Origin: Acidobacteriota bacterium
GTDB lineage: Bacteria; Acidobacteriota; Terriglobia; UBA7540
Direction: 5' to 3'
Assembly (NCBI GenBank): GCA_021786455.1
Contig: JAJYNF010000091.1
Coordinates: 1-7,232 of the forward strand
Length of the DNA: 7,232 bases
Position 1 is the stretch's first letter, and each line of letters begins with the position of its first letter. Positions 1 through 4,961 of the stretch are shown in pieces. Made by a program: the position numbers and the translations under genes. Below the pieces are notes generated by a model, which worked only from the letters and a program-made list of their open reading frames with translations, was not told the DNA's origin and did not search any database.

Positions 1-515
1 TGACGAACGACGGCCCACATCCTTTGGTGCCTCGGGTCCATGAAATTTTCGGTCACAGATTTTTCGAGCATCTCAAGCAACGGCTGAAAGTAGTTTTTTG
101 TGTTTACCACGACAATGGCTCCGCAATAAAGCCCGAGCCGTTTCCAGGTGATGGCTTCCAACAACTCTTCCATCGTCCCGCATCCCCCGGGCAGAGCGAT
201 AGCGGCTTGCGAGCCCTGTAACATCCGGCGCTTACGTTCATGCATATCCTTCACGACGACGTTCGCTGTCAAATTCGGATGGTTCCACTCAAGATCCATC
301 ATAAACTCTGGAATAATCCCAACAATCCTGCCTCCAGCAGCCAGCACTCCCTCGGCAACAGCTCCCATCGAACCAACCTTCCCCCCGCCATAGACGACGG
401 CAAAACCATTTCTGGCCAGCACGCCGCCCAATTGATTCGCGGCCTCGCGATAGGCCGCGTCACATTGTCGGCTCGAGCCACAGTAAACACACACCTTCCG
501 GTCGCCGTTGCTCAA
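1..515 (-). CDS. LOG-family (TIGR00730-type) nucleotide 5'-monophosphate phosphoribohydrolase, C-terminus cut by window edge
   Basis: Reading the minus strand from 515 gives 171 codons with no stop before the window edge. Family hallmarks are visible: an N-terminal VCVYCGSS strand, a glycine-rich GGGKVGSMG nucleotide loop (about residues 43-51), MHERK (91-95) and PGGCGTMEE (109-117), whose Glu and Arg residues are catalytic in LOG proteins. Known members hydrolyse N6-modified AMP, or AMP itself, to free base and ribose 5-phosphate in the cytoplasm; many bacterial members are labelled 'lysine decarboxylase-like' in error. I chose TTG at 515-513 because GAGGAA lies 6 nt upstream, a TAA sits nine codons upstream in frame, and no ATG or other start codon lies between that stop and the TTG. 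The gene follows hisG by 37 nt, so it probably shares the attenuated his transcript. Its true substrate is unknown. The family assignment is secure. Confidence 0.94.
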   Translation of the reverse strand, partial: MSNGDRKVCVYCGSSRQCDAAYREAANQLGGVLARNGFAVVYGGGKVGSMGAVAEGVLAAGGRIVGIIPEFMMDLEWNHPNLTANVVVKDMHERKRRMLQGSQAAIALPGGCGTMEELLEAITWKRLGLYCGAIVVVNTKNYFQPLLEMLEKSVTENFMDPRHQRMWAVVR

Positions 516-521
516 TGACGT

Positions 522-527
522 TTCCTC
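522..527 (-). promoter_or_regulatory. Shine-Dalgarno supporting the TTG start of the LOG-family gene
   Basis: GAGGAA on the minus strand ends 6 nt before TTG at 515-513. No ATG or GTG start lies between the upstream in-frame stop and this TTG, so this site decides the start. Confidence 0.75.
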
Positions 528-552
528 GATTACTCTTTTGCCTTAAATTCCT

Positions 553-1422
553 CTACAGAACAATTTTGTTGAGTGGATATTCGACAATCCCTTGCGCGTT
601 CGCGGCTTTAAGTCGCGGGATGATTTCTCTTGCGGTCTTCTCCTCAATGACGGTATTGACAGCCACCCATTCAGGGTCACTCAGGTTGGAGATCGTTGGG
701 CGCTTGAGCGCCGGTAGCACCGCGAGAACCCTTTCCAGGTCGGCGTGACGCACATTGAGCATGAGGCCCACTTTGCCGGCGGCTTCCATCGCCCCGCCTA
801 AAAGCATCGCCAACGTTTCGATTTTCTGGCGCTTCCACGGATCCTCCCACGCCTGCGGGTTGGCAATCAACTTCGTGTTGGATTCCAGGACGGTTTCTAC
901 AATGCGAAGTCCATTGGCGCGCAACGAGGAGCCCGTTTCCGTGACCTCGACGATGGCGTCCGCCAGTACGGGCGGCTTAACTTCCGTCGCGCCCCAGGAA
1001 AACTCCACCTTGGCCCGGACGTGGTTTTCCTCCAGATAGCGCTCGGTCACCTTGACCAGTTCGGTCGCGATAACTTTTCCGTTAAGGTCCCGCACGCTCT
1101 GGAAGGTTGATCTCTCGGGCACGGCGAGAACCCACCGAACCTTGCCCAGAGTATGTTTGGCGTAAATGAGGTCGGCCACTTCCACCACCGTGGCGCCGCT
1201 CTCGAGAATCCAATCTTTTCCAGTCAGCCCTGTATCCAGAATGCCGTCCTCCACATAGCGGGCCATCTCTTGGGCGCGAATCATCATGCACTCGATCTCG
1301 TTGTCATCTACCGTCGGGAAGTACGAGCGCGGATTCACGGTGATTTCATATCCAGCCCGCCGAAACAGGCTGAGCGACGCCTCTTGCAGGCTCCCTTTCG
1401 GCAATCCCAGTTTCAGCTTCAT
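553..1422 (-). CDS. hisG: ATP phosphoribosyltransferase, long form (HisG-L)
   Basis: This 289-residue enzyme condenses ATP and PRPP to phosphoribosyl-ATP, the first and committed step of histidine synthesis, in the cytoplasm. Visible motifs are LPKGSL (7-12), the GLTGKDW segment (65-71), and the PRPP-binding stretch around 154-171 with ADAIVEVTETG and SSLRANGL. About 75 residues after position 212, including MLNVRHADLERVLAVLPALKRPTISNL-like sequence split over 221-247, match the ACT-like regulatory domain. It is therefore the long hexameric type, feedback-inhibited by histidine and not needing HisZ; the length fits (short forms are near 210 residues). The ATG lies within the hisI stop as ATGA, so translation is probably coupled. 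The stop is TAG. The upstream AAGAGAG, inside hisI, is a modest ribosome site. Expression should follow the upstream his attenuator. Confidence 0.97.
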   Translation of the reverse strand: MKLKLGLPKGSLQEASLSLFRRAGYEITVNPRSYFPTVDDNEIECMMIRAQEMARYVEDGILDTGLTGKDWILESGATVVEVADLIYAKHTLGKVRWVLAVPERSTFQSVRDLNGKVIATELVKVTERYLEENHVRAKVEFSWGATEVKPPVLADAIVEVTETGSSLRANGLRIVETVLESNTKLIANPQAWEDPWKRQKIETLAMLLGGAMEAAGKVGLMLNVRHADLERVLAVLPALKRPTISNLSDPEWVAVNTVIEEKTAREIIPRLKAANAQGIVEYPLNKIVL

Positions 1423-1808
1423 GTTTGGCTCTCTTGGGCCGATTGCCCGTAAACCTTTGCCGGGTCAAATTCACGCCGCGCGATAATCTCCTCCCCCTTT
1501 TCGCTAAGCTTGCGGAAGAAGCATGATTTGTAACCCATGTGGCAACAGCCGGGGCCAGTCAAATCGGCCTGGATCAGCAGCGCGTCTTGGTCGCAGTCCA
1601 CCCGAACCTCTCGCACTTTAAGCCTGTGGCCCGAGGTTTCACCTTTTGTCCAGAGTTTCCGGCGGCTACGGCTGTAGAACGTCACGTAGCCCGAGGCTAG
1701 GGTCTGACGATAGGCCTCTCGGTTCATGTAACCGAGCATCAAAACCTTGCCGGAGTGCTTATCCTGAATGATGGCGGGAATGAGCTCATCTTGATATTTC
1801 AGTTCCAT
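1419..1808 (-). CDS. hisI: Phosphoribosyl-AMP cyclohydrolase (stand-alone HisI)
   Basis: A 129-residue enzyme that opens the purine ring of phosphoribosyl-AMP, the third step of histidine synthesis. Signature blocks are all present: LMLGYMNREA (23-32), WTKGETSGH (53-61), DCDQDALL (71-78, with Asp71, 73 and 75 as likely Mg ligands and Cys72 as a likely Zn ligand) and GPGCCHMGYKSCFFR (85-99, with Cys89 and Cys96 completing the Zn site). There is no HisE pyrophosphohydrolase domain, so HisE must be encoded elsewhere, unlike the fused HisIE of enteric bacteria. The ATG is preceded by AAGGAG with 9-nt spacing. It is the first structural gene after the his leader/attenuator and overlaps hisG by 4 nt. 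No key residue is missing. Confidence 0.97.
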   Translation of the reverse strand: MELKYQDELIPAIIQDKHSGKVLMLGYMNREAYRQTLASGYVTFYSRSRRKLWTKGETSGHRLKVREVRVDCDQDALLIQADLTGPGCCHMGYKSCFFRKLSEKGEEIIARREFDPAKVYGQSAQESQT

Positions 1809-1832
1809 TTACAGGTGCTCCTTATCATCCTT

Positions 1833-1871
1833 AAAAATCAAAAAGCCCGCTCACTTGTCTGTCAGCGGGCT
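1833..1871 (-). terminator. Intrinsic terminator of the his attenuator (3:4 hairpin)
   Basis: On the minus strand AGCCCGCT (1871-1864) pairs perfectly with AGCGGGCT (1851-1844) across a 12-nt loop. A T run follows directly (five T at 1844-1840, then GA, then five T at 1837-1833). No comparable T run exists on the plus-strand side, so it acts on leftward transcription. It lies between promoter and hisI, about 25 nt before the hisI ATG, which makes it an attenuator and not an end-of-operon terminator. Confidence 0.9.
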
Positions 1872-1896
1872 CCTCTGGTGCGGGTTGGAGGGCTTC

Positions 1897-1959
1897 TTAG
1901 GCCAGCAGCCTCTGACACATGCTTGTGTGCGCAGGGTGGTGGTGAAATTGCCCCAACAT
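1897..1959 (-). CDS. hisL: Histidine operon leader peptide
   Basis: A 20-codon reading frame starts ATG-TTG-GGG and ends in TAA. It contains three consecutive CAC codons (1944-1936) and a fourth CAC two codons later (1929-1927), giving the core QFHHHPAH. Enteric HisL has a similar core, QFK followed by seven His and Pro-Asp; the resemblance may be partly constrained by function. An in-frame ATG at 1968-1966 would add Met-Val-Pro and could be the true start. Neither start has a Shine-Dalgarno. The peptide lies between a near-consensus promoter and an intrinsic terminator directly upstream of hisI, so its job is to sense charged tRNA-His by ribosome stalling, and the peptide itself probably has no function. 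Only four His codons is few for this type of leader. Confidence 0.85.
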   Translation of the reverse strand: MLGQFHHHPAHTSMCQRLLA

Positions 1960-1980
1960 CGGAACCATATAACAAATCGT

Positions 1981-2009
1981 AATATACCGTCGGCCATACA
2001 GGTTGTCAA
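1981..2009 (-). promoter_or_regulatory. Sigma70-type promoter of the his leader-hisI-hisG-LOG operon
   Basis: The minus strand shows a perfect -35 TTGACA (2009-2004), a 17-bp spacer and -10 TATATT (1986-1981, one mismatch to TATAAT). The predicted start is about 1973-1975, only 5-15 nt ahead of the leader-peptide start codons. Placement directly upstream of the leader makes this the likely operon promoter. Confidence 0.85.
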
Positions 2010-2034
2010 GGCTGTCTCAAGCTTGGTACAGCCT
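2009..2034. promoter_or_regulatory. 26-bp imperfect dyad abutting the his -35 box (possible operator)
   Basis: Half-sites AGGCTGT (2009-2015) and ACAGCCT (2028-2034) are perfect complements, and the centre CAAGCTTG is itself palindromic, so 11 of 13 positions per half match. The dyad shares one base with the -35 box and is centred near -47 relative to the predicted start. It could bind a dimeric regulator. Neither side has a T run, so it is not a convincing intrinsic terminator. No regulator family can be named. Confidence 0.4.
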
Positions 2035-2375
2035 ACTCACATCGTATCCCCCTGGTGGAGTTGAAGTGGACGAGCAAGAAATGGGAGAAGGAGATGGCTA
2101 CCTGGCTGGCGAGGAGCGACGCAGCCGCGACCGGCCTGAAATCGGCGGCCTATAGACCCGTCCCCTTGATAATGCAACTTAGTTTGAGAGCTGCCTGACG
2201 CGCATTACGATCGTCTTCGCCTGGTTCAATACGCCTCCATGGTAGTTTGGATTTCTGCCCAAACCCGTCTGCCACGGATTTCATCCCCTCCCACTTCCTC
2301 AAAACCTTAGCCCCTTCCAATTCTACGGCTTGCCTCAATCCAACTGGAAAACAATGGGGGAGTCCTGTTCCTCTT
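2035..2375. other. About 340-bp stretch without a supportable gene
   Basis: Between the his promoter region and the CYTH gene I find no coding sequence I trust. There is an open minus-strand frame of about 62 codons (2150-2338, TTG start) and an open plus-strand frame from about 2037 to 2192 reading in part LVELKWTSKKWEKEMATW. Neither has a ribosome site or a family I recognise. They may be relics of a repeat or a decayed gene. No intrinsic terminator for the upstream operon is obvious here, which is odd given the new promoter just beyond. Confidence 0.5.
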
Positions 2376-2981
2376 TCAACGAGCTTTTTGGGGGAAGATC
2401 ATGTTGCCCGGTCTCATTCCTCGGCGTCGGCAGGCTTCCAGGTAAAGTTTTGCGTAACTGGCCGTAATATAAGCTGTGGAGTCACGGCCGAGGCGGCGGG
2501 CGGTGCGGTCAATCCACTGCCGAGGTCCTTCGAGTTCCAGGAAGACGCCGATAGGCGTCTCATCAAAGCAAATAGTCCCCTTTTGGCCCTTACCCCGCAA
2601 GCGCGGCGCATAGGTCGTGCGAAATTTCTGATAACGAAAAACCTCCCGAAGCCCCACCGCCTTGAGCAGGGCGAGCAGGCGCTTGACCGTCTTGGCCTCA
2701 ATTTCAAATTCGACTTCACGCCGGATCTTGTAACGTCGCGATGGCTGGGGCGGGCCTTTCAGCGTTAGAAGATACCGGCCGTTTTCAGAGCGAAGGCGCA
2801 GCAAAATGTTCGCCTTAGTCAGCGAACGATCGTCGAAGTCAAACAGAACATTGTTTTCAAAACGCCGCCGACCCACAACTTGAAATCCCAATCGGCGCAG
2901 GCGGGTTGGCGCCGCTTCCGATGGTTGGACCCCAAGTTTGATTTCAGTTTCTGTCAGCGCGCCGGAGGATCCGGCCTTCAC
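2376..2981 (-). CDS. CYTH-domain protein (triphosphate-tunnel fold; class IV adenylate cyclase/ThTPase-like)
   Basis: A 201-residue protein with the CYTH ExExK signature at Glu11, Glu13, Lys15. Further charged strands are typical of the tunnel: LRLR (61-64), TLKGP (73-77), RREVEFEI (87-94), YQKFRTTY (117-124), CFDETPIG (138-145), LELEG (148-152) and a C-terminal SYAKLY (175-180). CYTH enzymes bind triphosphates with divalent metal inside an eight-stranded barrel. Members include class IV adenylate cyclase, thiamine triphosphatase and inorganic triphosphatase. The substrate cannot be decided from sequence; the ASYAKL ending recalls the class IV cyclase (CyaB) branch. The start is GTG, overlapping the prenyl synthase stop as GTGA, which implies coupled translation. 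It starts only ten residues before the first signature Glu, so a later start is not possible. Confidence 0.9.
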   Translation of the reverse strand: MKAGSSGALTETEIKLGVQPSEAAPTRLRRLGFQVVGRRRFENNVLFDFDDRSLTKANILLRLRSENGRYLLTLKGPPQPSRRYKIRREVEFEIEAKTVKRLLALLKAVGLREVFRYQKFRTTYAPRLRGKGQKGTICFDETPIGVFLELEGPRQWIDRTARRLGRDSTAYITASYAKLYLEACRRRGMRPGNMIFPQKAR

Positions 2982-4039
2982 GATTCACGCTCGACAATAA
3001 AGTCCGGCAGGGAAAGCAAGGCTTCGTGATAAGGCGACGAGGGGAAGCCTTCAAGGCAGCGTTTGGCTTGTTGCGCAAAATCCATAGCTCTTTCGCGAAC
3101 CTTGCTGAGAGCTCCAACTTGTTTGGCGAGTTCCAGGATCTCCGGAGGCACCGCCGTTTGGAAGTCCCCTCGCTCGAAGGCTTTCGCCACGCGATGAACA
3201 TCATGTTCCGGCAATCGCTTGAGCAAATAGACGAACGGCAGGGTGGCCTTGCCTTCGCGCAGGTCGCTACCGACCGGTTTGCCGAGCTTGGCTTCCGAGG
3301 AGGTAAAGTCGAGAATGTCATCCACCAACTGAAACGCCAGCCCAAGATTGAGCCCATAGTTGCCGAGCTTGTTTTCCTCTTCCTCACTCCTCGAGCCAAG
3401 GAGAGCGCCGATGCGCAGGCAGGCGGAGAATAGGCAGGCCGTCTTGCGGTAGGCGAGATCGAAGTATTCGTCCTCGGTCAGGTCGGCCTTTCCGAGACAT
3501 TGTAACTGGAGCAGCTCGCCCTCCACCATGGCCTGCGTCAGCCCAATCAGCAAGTCGAGAATCCTGAAGTTCCGCTCTCGCAGCGCCACGCTGAACGCTT
3601 GCATATAGAACCAGTCGCCCGCCAGCACGCTGAGGTGGTTCCCCCAGCGATGGTTGATGGAGGCGCGGCCCCGGCGGGTTTCCGCCTTGTCAATGACGTC
3701 GTCGTGGACGAGCGTGGCCGTATGAATCAACTCCATCACCGCGGCCAAGCGGATTGCCGCATCCCCCGAGTAGCCACAGAACTTCGAGGAAAGCAACAGC
3801 AGCGCCGGCCGCAATCGCTTGCCGCCGCTCGACTGGAGATAATGTCCGATCTGGGCTACGGGTTGGATCGCATCCAAGCTCTGCAGCGTCAACTCCTGCT
3901 CGACCTTCTCGAGATCGCCGCGCACGAGGTCAAAAATCTCCTTCACTGTCAGGCGAGCGGGGCTTGATGTGTGCCCTTTGCCGCGCTCAGCGGGCCTCGG
4001 GAGACACGCCGATTTGGTTCCCACCAGGCCAGAACTCAT
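2978..4039 (-). CDS. Long-chain trans-polyprenyl diphosphate synthase (octaprenyl/heptaprenyl type)
   Basis: This 353-residue enzyme extends farnesyl or geranylgeranyl diphosphate with isopentenyl units, most likely making the quinone side chain. Signatures: GGKRLRPAL (72-80), first Asp-rich motif DDVID (113-117), GDWFY (141-145), second Asp-rich motif DDILD (240-244) and GKPVGSDLREGKATLP (253-268). Small residues (Ala108, Thr109) at positions -5 and -4 before the first Asp motif fit a long-chain product; bulky aromatics there would shorten it. I start at ATG 4039 because GGGAGGA lies 9 nt upstream. An ATG at 4057 is in frame but has no ribosome site and its codon overlaps that purine run's edge. 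About 30 N-terminal residues look poorly conserved. The gene follows tatD by 67 nt and overlaps the CYTH gene. Exact chain length (C35-C50) is not readable here. Confidence 0.95.
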   Translation of the reverse strand: MSSGLVGTKSACLPRPAERGKGHTSSPARLTVKEIFDLVRGDLEKVEQELTLQSLDAIQPVAQIGHYLQSSGGKRLRPALLLLSSKFCGYSGDAAIRLAAVMELIHTATLVHDDVIDKAETRRGRASINHRWGNHLSVLAGDWFYMQAFSVALRERNFRILDLLIGLTQAMVEGELLQLQCLGKADLTEDEYFDLAYRKTACLFSACLRIGALLGSRSEEEENKLGNYGLNLGLAFQLVDDILDFTSSEAKLGKPVGSDLREGKATLPFVYLLKRLPEHDVHRVAKAFERGDFQTAVPPEILELAKQVGALSKVRERAMDFAQQAKRCLEGFPSSPYHEALLSLPDFIVERES

Positions 4040-4048
4040 AGAGCGATA

Positions 4049-4055
4049 TCCTCCC
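4049..4055 (-). promoter_or_regulatory. Shine-Dalgarno deciding the prenyl synthase start
   Basis: GGGAGGA on the minus strand lies 9 nt before ATG at 4039-4037. The alternative in-frame ATG at 4057 has no purine-rich site upstream, so the shorter protein is preferred. Confidence 0.8.
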
Positions 4056-4106
4056 ATAAATTGCGGCCAAAAGAAAGTTGGTTCCCGAACCTCCGCGCCG
4101 CGCCTC

Positions 4107-4904
4107 TTAGCTGGCGGACGCCGGGAATCCGAAAAACCGCTCGAAATTCCTTACGGTAAGCTCGCCCATTTCAGCTTCGCTCAAACCCTGAAGCCGAGCC
4201 AGCTCGCGCGTGACTTCCCGCACGAACGCGGGCTCGTTGCGCTGGCCTCGAACTGGCTGCGGCGCCAAGTACGGGCTGTCCGTCTCCGCCAAGAGCCGGT
4301 CGAGCGGCAAGGCTCGCGCAGCTTCCCGAAGATTTCCAGCTTTCTTGAAAGTAAGATTTCCGGCAAACGAAACCCAAAAACCCATGTCGAGGAACGGCCG
4401 CGCATCCTCCATCGTTCCGGAAAAACAATGCAGGATGCCTCCGAGCCCGCTTGATTTCCATTCGCCGACGAAGATTTCCGTCAGGTCAGACCACGCCTCT
4501 CGCGAGTGAACGATCACCGGCAACCGCGCCTCGCGGGCAATTTCAAGTTGCTGGGCGAGCGCTTTTTTCTGAGCCTCGCGCGGCGAATGGTCATAATGAT
4601 AATCGAGTCCAATCTCTCCAATCGCCACCACCTTGGGCGCGCGCGCCGCCTCGCGCAGCTTCTCAAAATGCCTCGGCTCGGCCCGCTCGGCCTCGTGCGG
4701 ATGGATTCCGGCTGCCGCGTAAATCCCATCATATCGCGCCGCGATAGGAAGCGCCGCATCCAAAGCGTCCGCGCCCCCGCCGCCTCCCACAGCCAACAGA
4801 TATTTCACGCCGGCCGCGCGCGCCCGCTCAATCACCGCGTCGCGGTCAACGTCAAAGCGCGCGTCGTCGAGGTGGCAATGGGAATCTACGAAAGATTGGG
4901 TCAT
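4107..4904 (-). CDS. tatD: TatD-family metal-dependent deoxyribonuclease
   Basis: A 265-residue TIM-barrel amidohydrolase-fold hydrolase. All metal ligands are present: DSHCHLD with His9 and His11, Glu97 in AIGEIGLDYH, His133 in VIVHSREA, His159 in HCFSG, and Asp209 in LAETDSPYLAP. The family motifs GIHPH (66-70), SFAGNLTFK (179-187) and RGQRNEP (219-225) also match. Family members act as 3'-5' exonucleases on DNA or RNA, linked to repair and DNA breakdown, in the cytoplasm; several paralogues (TatD, YcfH, YjjV) exist and this length and the tandem with metG fit the YcfH/TatD group. It begins 57 nt after metG. That gap holds the TCATTGA-rich repeat and no Shine-Dalgarno before the ATG. metG followed by tatD/ycfH is a common bacterial gene order, which supports a shared transcript. 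Confidence 0.96.
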   Translation of the reverse strand: MTQSFVDSHCHLDDARFDVDRDAVIERARAAGVKYLLAVGGGGGADALDAALPIAARYDGIYAAAGIHPHEAERAEPRHFEKLREAARAPKVVAIGEIGLDYHYDHSPREAQKKALAQQLEIAREARLPVIVHSREAWSDLTEIFVGEWKSSGLGGILHCFSGTMEDARPFLDMGFWVSFAGNLTFKKAGNLREAARALPLDRLLAETDSPYLAPQPVRGQRNEPAFVREVTRELARLQGLSEAEMGELTVRNFERFFGFPASAS

Positions 4905-4952
4905 GGATTCATTGAGTTATCGAATCAAATGAGCCAATGACTCAATGATCCG
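4901..4952. repeat. TCATTGA-rich intergenic repeat, copy A (metG-tatD gap)
   Basis: The sequence is built of degenerate 7-9-mers around TCATTGA/TCAATGA. It aligns with 7158-7200 in the same orientation relative to the following start codon: shared blocks are TCATGG, TTCATTGA, CAATGA or CAATGG, TCAATGA and CCGAT, with one gap of about 8 nt (GTTATCGA extra here). It overlaps the tatD ATG and starts just after the metG stop. Confidence 0.6.
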
Positions 4953-4961
4953 ATGAATCAA

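Larger units (their letters stand above)
1833..1975 (-). promoter_or_regulatory. Histidine-operon leader with complete attenuation architecture
   Basis: The transcribed leader holds four competing strands. Strand 1 (CC CTG at 1936-1932 plus ACACA at 1928-1924) pairs with strand 2 (TGTGT at 1919-1915, CAG at 1914-1912, GG at 1910-1909). Strand 2 can instead pair with strand 3: TGTCAG (1917-1912) with CTGACA (1865-1860), extended by GG and CT against CC and AG further out. Strand 3 (from 1871) otherwise forms the terminator with strand 4. His codons lie just before and inside strand 1. A ribosome stalled there would mask strand 1, free strand 2 for 2:3 pairing and prevent termination. A ribosome moving on to the leader stop would cover strand 2 and permit it. 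Pairings were found by eye, with no folding energies computed. The logic is that of the enteric his attenuator. Confidence 0.85.

Noticed and set aside
1809..1975. T-box riboswitch upstream of hisI
   Set aside because: No T-box-like conserved bulge sequence (TGGNACC type) is placed before the terminator, and the leader contains a translated His-codon run that explains the terminator by ribosome-mediated attenuation.
2009..2034. Dyad as an intrinsic terminator of the metG-tatD-prenyl synthase-CYTH operon
   Set aside because: Neither strand has a T run after the stem, and the left arm runs straight into the -35 box, so a regulator site or chance palindrome is more likely.
2247..2768. 173-codon open frame on the plus strand
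   Set aside because: Most of it is antisense to the CYTH gene, whose ExExK and related motifs are clear. It has no ribosome site or known family.
4040..4057. Earlier ATG at 4057 as the start of the prenyl synthase
   Set aside because: It has no Shine-Dalgarno, while GGGAGGA sits correctly before ATG 4039 and would be wasted inside the coding sequence.
3969..4454. 161-codon open frame on the plus strand
   Set aside because: It is antisense across the tatD end and the prenyl synthase start. Composition is that of a shadow frame.
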